Below, one piece after another: positions 1 to 11,900 of a stretch of 64,000 bases of DNA (positions within the stretch are counted from its first letter, which is position 1; every line of letters starts with the position of its first letter). Below the pieces are notes generated by a model. That model was not told where the DNA came from and ran no database searches. It was given only the letters and a program-made list of their open reading frames with translations. The stretch is from Campylorhamphus procurvoides. Lineage: Eukaryota; Chordata; Aves; Passeriformes; Dendrocolaptidae. The translations under genes were made by a program, and so were the position numbers. The stretch is from positions 893,727 through 957,726 of the forward strand of contig WBMV01005958.1 of the NCBI GenBank assembly GCA_013396655.1, read 5' to 3'.

Positions 1-410
1 TTCTTGAAGTTAATGTTTCACTGATTTGACACTTGAAAGCAAGACAGCCACAGAGGATATAAAGAAGTACCTGAACTGTTTGATGGCATAAACAGGGGGA
101 AAAAATTAGATAATAAATCCCCATAGATCTGTGGAATAAGTCTGGTGTGCTTCTCTGTGTTGGGGGTCTCTTCCCCCATCTCCCACCCTCCCCCTTTGAT
201 TTCAATAAAGGCACTTGAAGGGAGTCAACTTCCTTATAATCTCTGTACAAGTCCCAGAAGTGTCTCTGTGCAGAGACTTCTGACAGACCGAATTACTCAA
301 CCCAGAATGCCACTGACTCTTTCACGCAATGCTGTAGTATGCACAAAACCACTATAAAGCCAAGCCATCACCTCATTTTATTGTGTTGAGTGTTCATTTC
401 ACGGTGGGGT
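1..410. repeat. Left copy of an exact 410-bp duplication
   Basis: This stretch appears identical to 1951-2360 (offset 1950). It ends abruptly at a gap base (411), whereas the other copy continues into unique sequence. The match starts at the very first base of the window, so it probably extends further left. I see no transposon ends, target-site duplication or coding frame. A 70-codon open frame (145-357) recurs in the second copy only because the DNA is identical. Exact identity ending at a gap is typical of a false duplication from overlapping contigs or unmerged haplotypes; a very recent real duplication is the alternative. Confidence 0.9.
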
Positions 411-411
411 N
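411..411. other. Assembly gap (single n)
   Basis: One ambiguous base separates the end of the duplicated block from a C-rich simple repeat. The sequence changes character completely across it, so it is better read as a collapsed gap of unknown size than as one uncertain base. Confidence 0.75.
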
Positions 412-480
412 CCCCCCCTCCCTCCGTCCGTCCGTCCGTCCATCCATCCCTCCCTCCCTCCATCCCTCCCTCCATCCTCC
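412..480. repeat. CCGT/CCCT/CCAT-type simple repeat in CHGB intron 1
   Basis: A pyrimidine-rich run of CCGT, CCAT and CCCT tetranucleotides. On the minus strand it lies just downstream of the splice donor of the signal-peptide exon, so it would be the start of intron 1. Its outer edge is C-rich with CTCCGTCC-like units, and the same motif sits beside the gap at 2729. Such repeats often break assemblies. Confidence 0.85.
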
Positions 481-487
481 GGCTCAC

Positions 488-536
488 CTGCCAGGGCGGC
501 GGCGCCCAGGAGGGCGAGCAGCACCGGCGGCCCCAT
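488..536 (-). CDS. CHGB: Chromogranin B, coding part of exon 1 (signal peptide)
   Basis: On the minus strand an ATG at 536 opens 16 codons, read as MGPPVLLALLGAAALA, then one base of a split codon, then a GTGAGC splice donor (last exon base 488). The peptide has a hydrophobic core and small residues at its end, as a secretory signal peptide should. It aligns without gaps to the human CHGB start as I recall it (M-P--LL-LLGA--LA) with the exon ending at an equivalent place. CHGB is an acidic granin stored in dense-core secretory granules of neuroendocrine cells and helps form granules and bind calcium. The exon is flanked by gaps at 411 and 572, so its position in the assembly is doubtful. The remaining exons would lie left of the window. 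SHLD1 upstream on the same strand fits human gene order. Another secreted protein is possible, because only 16 residues are visible. Confidence 0.68.
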
Positions 537-571
537 GCCCGGCTCGGCTGGGCTCGGCTCGGCTCGGCGCT
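537..571 (-). other. CHGB: 5' UTR of the CHGB exon (partial)
   Basis: Thirty-five GC-rich bases precede the ATG on the minus strand, built of short GAGCC repeats. They run into the gap at 572, so the transcription start is not seen here. The TATA-like promoter at 2735 ends in CAGCG, and this piece begins AGCGCC, which hints that the two belong side by side. Confidence 0.5.
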
Positions 572-572
572 N
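572..572. other. Assembly gap (single n)
   Basis: This ambiguous base separates the GC-rich exon-1 piece from ordinary AT-balanced sequence. Together with the n at 411 it isolates a 160-bp contig carrying the signal-peptide exon. Confidence 0.75.
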
Positions 573-1950
573 TAACCATCACACAGCACGGCGGTGACAC
601 TGCTGCAGTCTCACCTGCCTGCAGGATCCATCCAAGCATGGAGGATAAGGATGTGCATGCACGTGGGGGCAGGAAGCTGGCAGCAAATTCCCCTCTACTT
701 AATAAAAGTGTTACCCACTAAAAGGACATTCTCTCAATCCCATGGGTGTTGGAGTTGCTGCTCTCATGGCATGAGCTGCTCACAGCCACTTAGACGCAGG
801 CAAAGGAAATGACCTGCTTCAGTGCCTCTTCCTGGGGGGGTTCCTCTGGTCCTCCAGCCCATGAGAAATCACAACATGCACAAGGGCAAACATCTGATTC
901 TGTCCTTTCAGTGGTGCAGCCACAGCACATCTCCTGTGAGTTACACCCAGATGATGAGATAAAGCACAGAACAGACCAACTTCTGAACATCTTTTGCTAC
1001 TACAGATGCCAACTTCAGGCTAGCTCTCGAGCCACCAGCAATACAGGAATATAAAGTCAGGTTGTGTTCACTGCCTTTGCCAGGTCATTCAATAGCTCAT
1101 GTCTCAGCAAGTGTTTGGTTAACAGTGAAAGCTGACACATACACAGAGGAAGCATCAGACTATCATAACAATGTCAGGAGAAGCAAATGGTATTGGACAT
1201 ATGTCATATTAACCTGCCCAGAGAAACAAGATGAGTATCTAATCCATCCCAGAGCCTGAAATAACATATTGAGGCAGCTGCTCTGCCAGAGCTAAGATAG
1301 GAAGCCAGTGGGAAGCCAACATGCCCCACTTTACACCAGTGCTGGCAGTGCCAGCCCATGCCAGCTGGCAAGAGCTCCCTTGGGGCCACCTGCTAGCTGA
1401 GGATGGCTGGCCAGGGCATCTGCCTTCCTCTCCACATGTGCTCAGGACAGGTGGTGCCATCACCCTGACACCAACAACAGAGTCAGGCAGCAGGGCAACC
1501 CACCCGCAGGGACACAGCAGAAGGTACAACTGCAGGGCTTCACAGGAGAAACAAAGGCAGAGCACATGTCAATAGGGAAACTTTTCCCTTGTCCACAGAG
1601 AAAAACCAGACCTCAGACAAAAGAAAGCAAAGCCCTGGGTCTCCTTTACCCTCCTGAACCCAGTCTGCCCAGGGAGTTACGATCGGATTATTTGATTTTG
1701 CCTTAGTGCTGAGAGTTGATGAATATAATGAAAAACGATGAGAAATGAAGGACAAATTCACACAGGTTTTGTTTGCATCTCTGAGACTGAGACAGATCTT
1801 TGGGTGAGACTCTGATGAAATCCCCACACGGCTTTGTTTCGTTAATGCCGATGACTCAGTGCAGTGTCATTCCTCACCAAAACGTCAGCAATGTCTTCCT
1901 AGGAAGGATAACTAAACTTTGGCATATTGATTTGCAGGAGTACTAGAAAG
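573..1950. other. Non-coding sequence between the two duplicate copies
   Basis: I see no gene, RNA or recognisable transposon. Open frames here are short and overlap in many phases, as expected by chance. If the 410-bp duplication is an assembly artefact, this stretch is probably intron 1 of CHGB and should also appear just left of the window. Confidence 0.6.
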
Positions 1951-2360
1951 TTCTTGAAGTTAATGTTTCACTGATTTGACACTTGAAAGCAAGACAGCCA
2001 CAGAGGATATAAAGAAGTACCTGAACTGTTTGATGGCATAAACAGGGGGAAAAAATTAGATAATAAATCCCCATAGATCTGTGGAATAAGTCTGGTGTGC
2101 TTCTCTGTGTTGGGGGTCTCTTCCCCCATCTCCCACCCTCCCCCTTTGATTTCAATAAAGGCACTTGAAGGGAGTCAACTTCCTTATAATCTCTGTACAA
2201 GTCCCAGAAGTGTCTCTGTGCAGAGACTTCTGACAGACCGAATTACTCAACCCAGAATGCCACTGACTCTTTCACGCAATGCTGTAGTATGCACAAAACC
2301 ACTATAAAGCCAAGCCATCACCTCATTTTATTGTGTTGAGTGTTCATTTCACGGTGGGGT
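1951..2360. repeat. Right copy of the exact 410-bp duplication
   Basis: Apparently identical to 1-410, but this copy continues without a break into unique sequence at 2361, so it is likely the true locus. It contains no coding exon I can support. Confidence 0.9.
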
Positions 2361-2728
2361 TTTAATATTTAACGCCGCGTGCCAATAAATAAATCAATCC
2401 CGTTAGTTAAAGTTGCATCCCTGCTACTTTACCATTAGCTTCCAGCACCAAGCGCTGGCTGGCAAAAAAACCTAGCGGCACCCTCGCAATCAAATGACAT
2501 CAGGAAGTCTTTGCGGAAAGGTGCTGTACTGGGATGCAAATAAAGGAGGAGCAGGCGAGGAGCCCCCGCGCAGCTCCATCCCCCGCACCCCGGGGAGCCG
2601 CAGGGCGGGCCGGGCGCGGTGTCACCGCTCCGGGTACCCCATCAGGAGGGGATTCCTCCATTCCTGCACCCCGTGCTCGCTGGGGCTGCTCTCTCGCCTC
2701 CCCTCCGCCGGACCGCCCCGCTCCGTCC

Positions 2729-2729
2729 N
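2729..2729. other. Assembly gap (single n) next to the TATA-like box
   Basis: The n sits six bases from the TATA-like TTTAAA, exactly where a transcription start and first exon are expected on the minus strand. Left of it the plus strand reads CTCCGTCC and right of it CGCTG. The isolated contig 412-571 starts with CTCCGTCC-like repeats and ends in CGCT, so it fits this gap at both sides. Confidence 0.7.
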
Positions 2730-2734
2730 CGCTG

Positions 2735-2815
2735 TTTAAAGGGGGCAGTGGGGGCGGAGGATTCGGGCGGGGGGCCCCGCCGGGAGCTGCGTCACTGCGA
2801 GCCCCCGGGGGCGGT
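2735..2815 (-). promoter_or_regulatory. CHGB: CHGB core promoter: TATA-like box, GC boxes, CRE-like site
   Basis: Read on the minus strand, a CRE-like TGACGCA (plus positions 2788-2794) is followed by GC boxes (2751-2759 and 2765-2775; another near 2809) and then TTTAAA (2735-2740) close to the gap. Granin genes are known to use a cAMP-response element, GC boxes and a TATA box for neuroendocrine expression, so the arrangement fits CHGB. The link to the exon is inferred, because the sequence between TATA and ATG is not continuous. Confidence 0.5.
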
Positions 2816-2990
2816 GCCGCCGCCGCCCCCTCCCCTCCATCCCCAGCACGGGGCAAGTCCTGCACGGGCTGGGAAAGCCGGGATGGTTCTCCCTGTCTCG
2901 CCGACTTCCAAGACCCCTTCACATCCCCCCGCCCCGCCATTCCTCGGGGAAAGGGGAAAAGCGGGGCTTCCCTGCCTGTGCCTCCGGCTC

Positions 2991-5900
2991 AGAGGATGCT
3001 GTGTGGTCCTTAGGTCTTTCCCACCGTCAGAGGATGCCGAGCCTCTACCTACAGGGAGGAGGTGCGGTAACCCATCCCTCCTGGGCAGCTTTCACAAAGA
3101 ATCACCGCTGCGTTTCCACATCCATTTCCTATCAAAGCCTCTCCAGGCGCTGCAAGCAGCTTTTTCTTCCTGAAAGGTTTTTGTCCTTTCCCCTCAAATC
3201 ATTGTCCCCTCCTCTCACAGCCTCATCCGACCCTCGCACGCAGCAAACCCAGACCCAGAGAAGGACTGGAAAGTGATCCCGGCACTTATGTCATCTGGTG
3301 AATGAACGACACGCGGTGCTCCTCAGGAGTTTACCGCGGAAATCACTGCTCTTAGCATCCATCTCCGCAGGCAAACCTCTTATTTACTGTGATGATGCTC
3401 TGGGGAGCCAGAGGAAACCTACAGAGATCAAGTTTTATATAATTTTCTTTAACAGCCCCCACTGTCCCAATTAGTCCTTACAGCAGTTATGATAAGCTCT
3501 CCACAGAGCAAATCCGAATGCTCCACCCAGTTCCCTTCAGAGCCAGGCAAAGATCTGCATCTATTCTGGTTCCTTTTTCATTAACTCTCTGAGGGCCATC
3601 TCCAAATTACATGTATTTTTTCAGTTTTCTTTTTTGTTTGTCCTCAGAGCTAAGCAGATGGCTCTCTAATTGCCAGTGTTCATGGAGGACAATGGATCTA
3701 TACATCAAAATGGTAATTACCTCTGTTATTGTTCTGTGACTGACTGTTTTATTAACAATGCCAGGCTGCTGTAACCATATAGCCTTTAACTATATAAACC
3801 AGGGCACAATAACAATACACCAGCTAAACTCACAGGCAGCTTCATTGGTGCATAAAGGAAGCAGGAACTTCAGCTCCATCTGAAGCCTGTTTCAGAAGAC
3901 AGCCTTTAACAGGGAGGGAAAACCAGACAACTTGTTCACCTTGCATTCAGATTACAATTTCTGCTAAATAATAGAACCCAGTTATATCTCCTGTGTGCTC
4001 TTCCTGCACTGCCCATGCAAGGCCCATCTCCACAGGCAGATGCTTCTTTGGAAATCACCACTCTTGCCTTTGGGAAATCAAGAGTCTGATTCAAAGACTA
4101 TGACAAATTTCACTGGCTCCAAGGTCCCCATGTCCTTCACTGTCTGTGTGAGGATTCAGCCTCGCCTCAACCTCCTCAGCTGCTCAGGAGGAAAAATTTT
4201 AAGTGAAACATTTACCTTTTAAACCTTCTTTGCTTCTTCAGGCGTATAAATAGAGCTGATTATCCTTGTGTAACTCCTCTGCTCCAGCATTTGCTTGGCT
4301 ACACCTATTGTGGACACTGCAGTCAAAAGGGGTAAGTGATACAAAGATGCTGAATAAAAATAGCCAATAATAATATTTTAGTTTCTGTGAGGTACTCATA
4401 CTAAGTACGTGTATTGCACAGGTCCTGTTGATAGTCAGTACAAGCACCACTACAGGAGTCTTCTTGCTGCAGAACAGAGAGGTGAGGTCAAGCAGTCCCA
4501 CACTCCTGCCTCACATGGCTTCTAATCCATTCCCTCCACTGGAATCAGCTGTTTTCTCTGTGCTGGTTGGTTCATTTATACTTGACTTGTAGGATTTCTC
4601 TGATATGCTCCCTCATCTCAGCACTGTGTGAGCTGATCCTGAAGAATCAAGAAGTCCTTGAAGAGACAAGTATTTGCCACTGCCAAGAGAGGGTGTTAAA
4701 GGACTGCCGGGCCATGTTTTGCCATCAGTTCCATCAGGGTCTACATGGGAGCACGTGTTCATGCCTTCAGACTGGATGAGAATTGAGGTTACAAAGATTT
4801 GCAAGTTTTGCAGGAGGTCTGTGACAGGTCCAGGGACAGAACTGGATGAAGTGTATCTAATTCCGTCTTCAGGGTAGGATTTCAAAGCATGACCCTGCAG
4901 ACTTTTTTGCCAGCACTGGAAAACCAGAGCATCCCAGCATCTTGCCCACAGTTAATGACATCAGCCTCTATTTTCAAAACCATGTTGCTTCACATGAACT
5001 CTTGCAGCCAGGTATCAGCTGGGACAAGTTTCCCCTCAGATTAGGAGGGAGATGTGACTGCACTAAACCAGGATTACTGCACGCAGTGGTATATTCCACT
5101 TGCTCGTTCGTGAGTGGCACACCCCAACCTTCCTTCTCAGATGTGTCAGTACTTTGATTGCAGTGATATACATGCCTCATAATGTTGTGACAATCTATTG
5201 CTCTGTGCATAAACAGCATTTATCCTGCTGGATTCTCTAAAATACAAATGCTTTAAAAAAATTACACATTCGGCTCATGTTGGAAGCTAGAACTTCAAGG
5301 GATGACAAGCAGATTTCTGTGTCTGAACTCCTAAATTGAGAGGAGACTGCTTGGGGAATATGAGGACTGCTTCTCTAATTAGATGTGCTAGTGGCATTAT
5401 CTTCATTCTTGGGTGCCAATTAATTTTCATGGAATTAAAATACTGCAGCTCATCTCTTTCATTCAGAAGGTGCTAAGAGAATGGATCTGGAAAAAACCCA
5501 ATTGAACTGGAAAAGCCAGCACCTCAGGGACACACCATCTATCCAGCTTCAGTAATAGCAACAAAATCCTTTGGGAGGTCTTATGATATGCAATGGTAGT
5601 TGCAACACAACAGATAATGGAGCTGCTCAGATGCTCAGGCTTTGCTGCCCCTATACATCACCCTACACATACATTTACCCACCAGCTGTTACAGTGGCTT
5701 CAAGCTGGTATGACACAAGGTTGAACTGCTACCCCAGGAATTGGGTTATCTCCACAGCTCTACAGTGAGGCAGGATCAGGTGCCTCTTAGTTCATATGGT
5801 GACGGACTTCAGAGGAATTAAAATCCATCAGACACATCCACTGGAGAGGGAACAGGGATCCAGCTGAGCACGGATCTCATCCACACTGCATCCCAACATG

Positions 5901-8900
5901 GGCTGGCAAAGCAGAAGGGACAACCCTCCAGGAGTGCATGTGCCTATATACACCCAAAACTTTGCATGCCTCTAGCCAAAGCCTCTCTGAGAGAGGCTGC
6001 TCCCAGGGCCACATTCAGACCTTCTTCTTGAGCAAAGACTATTTAACCTGCCTGGACCAGGCACCTGCAGCGATGCTGACGAATGGAGCTTGATTGTGGA
6101 GCTGTGGGAGGATCTCAAAAACAACAGGGAGAGGGTTTCAGAAACAGTGTCTGCTTGAGCTGCATCCACCGCAGATGAAATGATACTGATACTAGATAAG
6201 CCAAAATGCTTCTAAGCACACCTTGTCCAGCCTGTGTCTGGACAAATGGGGCTGGTACAGATTGTTACTTGTAATGGGTGGCCAATCTGCACATTTGGTT
6301 TAGTCTCTCTGCCATCCCAAACTCAATAGTGACAAAAGTGCCCCCTCATAGCATAGCTTTGACTTTAGCATCAAAGATTTTCTTCAAAGGAAATCTAAAG
6401 AATTTACAGTGTATTTCTGCTTCAGAACTAGGAGAACCTTAAAAGTTCAGGGCAACTCTTCTTGAATTGTCTTTCTCAGTCTTCTTTAAATAAAAAGCAG
6501 ATTCTGCTCATTTGTAACCCTCTTCTCTTTCATGCAGGATCCTTCTAGCTCCAGTTCTTCAGTGATATATCTATGCCACAGAAATGTCAAATATTATATG
6601 GACAAACTGAAAAGAGGTTTAAAATCTGCCTACAAGACATGCCATAACTGTTAAGGATATGAAAAATACATGCACAGACCCTGTTATGGTCTTCTGGAAA
6701 AAGCCCTATGCTAGCTGATATAAATCTTCAGGACCTCTGGATACACTCACAGGCTACCGAACCTGTAAATATATCATGAGATTAAAAAAAAAACAACAAC
6801 AAACCACCAAACACAAAAGGAAACCAAACCCAAAACAAGGACGAGAGAGGGAAGGCCAAGTATAAAAAACATTTCCCCAGTGTCCCAGGTTTTCCACATG
6901 AACATCTTCACATACACTGCTCACACACACCACAGCCATTCCTCCCTCCTCAGTCAGCTCAGATGGCAAAAAACTAGATTATGCTGCCATACAAAAACAA
7001 GTACATAAACCAAAAGCAACCTTTGGGGCCTAGGGAACAAAGGACAATTTTTCCATACTGCACAGTCAGCATGATTGCCACAAGAAAGCAGTGCCACTTC
7101 CAAGGTCCTTCCCCGATGGCAGCTCAATGACCTTGCTTGCTCCAGGGAGAAAATGCAACTTAGCTCTTGTAATTACACTGGTGATGCCTCCACAGGAAAA
7201 GATGACATTGATGGGAAACAACAGGCACATTTCCTCCTGTAAGAGAAAGCTGGAATTTGCCTAACACTGTTGCACCACTGGGATTTTTAGTCACAAGACT
7301 CTTCATTTTGTCTATGCTGCCACTTCTCACCTGAGAAGTCAGGTGTCATTTGCTGTCAATAAATGATCTGCTGGAGTCCAGGTCAAAACCCACCACTCCA
7401 AATGGACCCATCATCAAGCTAAAACGCAGCTTTGGATCCGCAGGGGCTCAAGAAGCCCTTACCTGATTACTCATGGCTGTATAAATTTGCCTATAACTAA
7501 ATCTTCTCCTAGTGTTAGCTGTAATGAAATTGTCTCGCTGACAACAGAAGCCACCTCCCCTGTCCCAGGTGCCTCCTCCTCTACAAGGGGGGAAGAAAGG
7601 GCACCTCAACACCCTCCTCATCAGAGATGAGTCCTGGACTATGAACAGTCCCCAAAAGCTGCCAGTGTGTCTCTCTGGCCTGGTTTTTGGATGCTTGGCA
7701 TCTCTGCAGGACTGGAGTTCCCAGGCAGCTGAAGCCCAGAGAGCAGCCTGAGAGCATCTCCCTCTCCAGCCTGGGCTGCACACCGAGGTCCTCTCAAAAA
7801 ATCTCCTCAACAAAATGACCCCTGCCCAAACTCCTCTGCATTATTTTTTTTAAAGCATGCAATTAATCACACTGGTAACCTCATGGTGAAGTCTGGGGCT
7901 TGTGCAGTAAAATGTAAAACAGGGTAGAAATTTCTTTCAGCAAGCAAAATGCTGACTTAAGCCCTTGTATTTTGAGTACTGCTTGTCATTAAGCAAAAAT
8001 GACTTTAACAGTTGCCTTTGCACTGCAAATAATTTCGTTTAGGCAATTAAACTGCCCCATTCAGTGTTTCTGCCTGCATTTTGTCAACTATATATGTTCC
8101 ATTTAATATTTAAAGACTGGGGCGCTAGTCTGGCTTACTTAGTAATTAATTTCTTTAAATATTTATAGCACTTTGACTCTCAGCAAGGGTTCTGTTTTGT
8201 AAGAACAATATTGTTCTGTGGTTGATAGTGTCATGGAAATGTCAGAGGCATATTTCCATTTTGTATGATAAAAATATATAGATTTCTGCAACAGGCTGTA
8301 ATGATTCCAAAGTAAAGTTTTTATTACTGAACGATGTATGTACTGGAAAAAAAAAATCCAATTATGCCCTTGCACATAATTCCAGACTGAAAACACAGTG
8401 TTCAGAGATGTATTTCATCACAGCAGTGCTCATACAGCAAAAGGAATGGCCAAAGAAATTTTCCATCATATCTTTCTTAATCACCACTGGCACTAAGAAC
8501 AGAACCCCAGCTGCAAAAAGATCCTATGAAAGAGAGAGCAAAACCTACAAAATGCAAGAGGAGATTTTGCTAGGATCTATTCCCCTTAAAATATCCTTTT
8601 TTTCTTTTGCATACCCTGATTTTAAGACTTTTAGGCTCTTTGTGTGAAATGCCGTGTGCTTATAAAAAAGGCTTAAGAGGCTTAAGCTTAAAGGCAGCCT
8701 GGGGAAATGAAAATACCTGGAAGATACTCCATCAGTGTAAATTTGTCTAGGAACTGTGAGGGTGGAAAGGTGATGCAAACATGAAAAGCAGAAAAAGACA
8801 GCTTGAAAGGGATTCTGCTACCCTGGATATGAGATAGAGCAAGGTACAGTGGGTGGCTTTGCCAGCTCTCATGTGAGGCATACTGAGCTTGCAAAGTGTC

Positions 8901-11900
8901 GTGTCCTGACTTTGGGAAAAAACAGTTTCCATGTCCCTCTTCCTCCTCTTTCAGGCAGGCCCATGTTGGGTGGATGCCTCAGGAGGAAAATTTAGGGTCA
9001 AATGGGCCAAGTGTGGCAATATTACACTGGGAACAAAGTTAAGAGGATACCTCCTTTCAAGGTTAGGAGCACCCGAGGCTGACCAAGCAGTGTATACAGA
9101 TGACTGTCCCACCCACGCTGAGTAGCTCCAAGGACAATCAGGGCTGTCAAGGGTGCCTGCTGCACTCAAATGCTGAAGTCTGGCCTTTACCAGCTTCATT
9201 TCTCCTCGTGGCAGGCTGGGTGCTGACACCATCTCCTCTCACCAAGCACTAGCACCCCATGGCAGTGGGAAAAGGAAGAAGTGGCACAGAAATCAGCCTG
9301 ACCCTTGTCCAGCACACTAGTGCGTTTTGAGTCTAATTCACTGCTGCCTGTGGAAAGACTCCCCCAGCCTTCAGAATAGCAGTCTGTGTCTCCTCATCCC
9401 AGAGGATGTGTTTTCTGAGTAATTCATGTGCACCCAGTCTATTCTTGAACACCAGACAGCCAGCATTAACACTCACAGAGACAGAAATCCAGACACGGGA
9501 CTTGTGTACGCACACACACACACGTTCCTCGTGGTTCCATGTGGAACTCAGCTGTGGGCGCCTCCTTCTACAGAACCAGCACCTCAAACCCAAGATCAAC
9601 CTCTCCTTACCCAAGAGCGAGCTCAGATCACAAAACTCAGCCACCCCAAAATATAAAACAAAGCAAGTCCCCTATACATCCAGCCACCCCGTGGAGGGAA
9701 GAAGTGTTTCAAGAACACATACGCAGTTGTCCCATGGCTGCCTTTGGCTGTTGTCCTCACTCCCTTAGCCCAGAGCAGTGATGCTCTCTCAGGGAGCAGC
9801 CAGACCCAGGGAGGATGAGGAGACAAGGATGCAAACACAAGCTGGTCTCACAGAACACATGCTGAGTTGCTTGTTAAACAAGCAGGCCTGGACCACAGAC
9901 ACAAAATCTCTATTATTATTTCAGCCTCTAGTTGCAGACTTTTGAGGGGAGTTGCTGTTAGACCAGGATGTGGGTGTAAATGTCCTGCTCTCTTTCTCTG
10001 AAGCTCTCAGATAGCCACACCAAGCTGCTGGAAACAGAACAAACCAATTAGTGAAAAGTCACATTGAAAATGTGTTGCAGGGCACAGCATCCCCACCTCG
10101 GTAACCTTAATCACAGAATCATCCTGCTTCTCTGGCCAGGAGGTGCTGATTTTAGCACCCATTCAGCAGCATTCCTGGCTCAGGTACTGTATCTCGCCCA
10201 GAAATGCAGATAATGCTGGATAGGGTCACCTGCCCTAAGGCTGACTGACATTTCCCATTACAAGAACCTACCTTCTAGTGTGAGTGAAAGTTTGTTCAGC
10301 TTGAACTGAGGGTGAAATTTTCCATGACAGATGTTCTTTCATTACAAGACCTTCCCTCTCAATACATAGCACCTGCAAAGCCATTGCAAAGGCGATTTAA
10401 ATAAAGGTTTGACCTTTCAGCCACGAGTTTTCTGGCTTTGGTGAGCTCCAGCTACTGTTTTAATCACATCTTATTATTTCAGGCTGTGTTCTGTGTGCCA
10501 GATTTTACTTTTAAGGAAGAAATGCTGGCATATGTTGTTGCCTAATAGATGTGTGTGGGAAAATAGTCATTAGGGAAAGCCTACAGAATAAGGTATTTTT
10601 AAAATGAACTTCTGTGTTGTGAGAAAACATATGCCCCACACAAAATCACCAATGCTCAATAGACACATTTATACAGGATGTGCATTGCCTGCTGTATACC
10701 GATTTTAACAACCATATGTCCTGAAATATCCAGGCATACCAAAACACCTTAAAACTCCCAGGGGAAAATCCTCCACTGCTGCAAATGGCCCTGCCTCCAT
10801 TCACTTCATTAACACCTGCTGAGGACCTGCTTGGGCTCAGCTCTCTCCCTGCCTGCCTTTGGGCTCCAGGACTGGTAGGTCGCTGGCATGAATCAGTACC
10901 TCCCACTGGCAGCTGTGTGGGAGGGCAAAATAAAGTAAAAAATGCTGTCGGAGTAAGTATCAGAGAGGCCATTGACACCAACCACTCTGAGCCAAGGAAA
11001 GTGGGGAATGACTTTGTAGCAGGAGAATTTGTCAAGGATGTCAAAGGAGTTTGGATCAGGCAATTATGTTCAATCTGGACACAGAGGCAGCACTCACAGC
11101 CTGCCAGATCTAGTCCAAAGACGAGCCCCAGGGCAGCTCAGGCGTCTGGTGTGTATGGGCAGAGGGCTTTGTGCCTGCAGTATGAGTCACCTCTCTGAGA
11201 CACTGAGGGATTGCTGGTCTAGCTCAGGTGGAAAATACCCAAACCAAAGCACATTCATCTCTAACAGACCTTGGGTGGGATTTGGATCTGGGCTGTGCAT
11301 CAGGGAAACCCCTGGGCCGTGGCTGTCAAGTCCTCATCATGTCCTGTGCTCTTCCTACTTGGCAATGACAGATCAATTTTGGCCTTGCTTGTCATAACCT
11401 ATGAGACTGATGCTATTTCCCATCTTTTACTTCACTTACACATCTCACTTGAAGATATTGTGGGATTTTCTGGGATCTCACACATCCACAGCCCTGAAGG
11501 ATGCTGTAGGTTTTCAGGTGTTGTTCTAAGCCAGGCTCAAAGAGCTGCTCCTCTGCTGTGAGCCTTGAACAAGTAAAAGGACAAACCCCTTGTATTTGTT
11601 CTGCAATGTAAGCCACAAATGCCTTTGCAAAAGCAGCCTCCACACACTACCAGAGCACACGGGGGGATGAATAGAGGTGACAGCAGCTGGCCTTGGTAGT
11701 GGAAGCAAGAGCCATCAGTGCTGAGGAGGCCAGCAAGCTGGGGAGGTTGGGTGAGTTCCCCATCTAGAACACTGTCCAGTTTAAGTCCATCAGAGCCTCT
11801 TCTCCCAGGAGGATCACAAATGGAACAACACTCCCTGGAAGGAAAGCAAAGGAATCAAGAGTCCCTGCTCTGCCTTCTCTTGAGCCACAGCAGCACTATT

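Larger units (their letters stand above)
2540..2990. promoter_or_regulatory. CHGB: GC-rich CpG-island-like block around the CHGB promoter
   Basis: This is the most GC- and CpG-rich stretch of the window, with dense CCGCC, GGGCGG and GCGC motifs and the n at 2729 inside it. Long open frames on both strands are caused by the lack of stop codons in GC-rich DNA and show no family similarity. Such islands mark vertebrate promoters. Its position upstream (minus sense) of the CHGB signal-peptide exon makes it the likely CHGB promoter and first-exon region. Confidence 0.7.

Noticed and set aside
145..357. A 70-codon frame found identically at 2095-2307, suggesting a conserved small gene
   Set aside because: The repetition only reflects the exact DNA duplication; there is no signal, domain or start context to support coding.
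2534..3173. Long overlapping frames (up to 184 codons) in the GC-rich block
   Set aside because: They occur on both strands and in several phases, cross a gap base, and are explained by few stop codons in a CpG-rich promoter.
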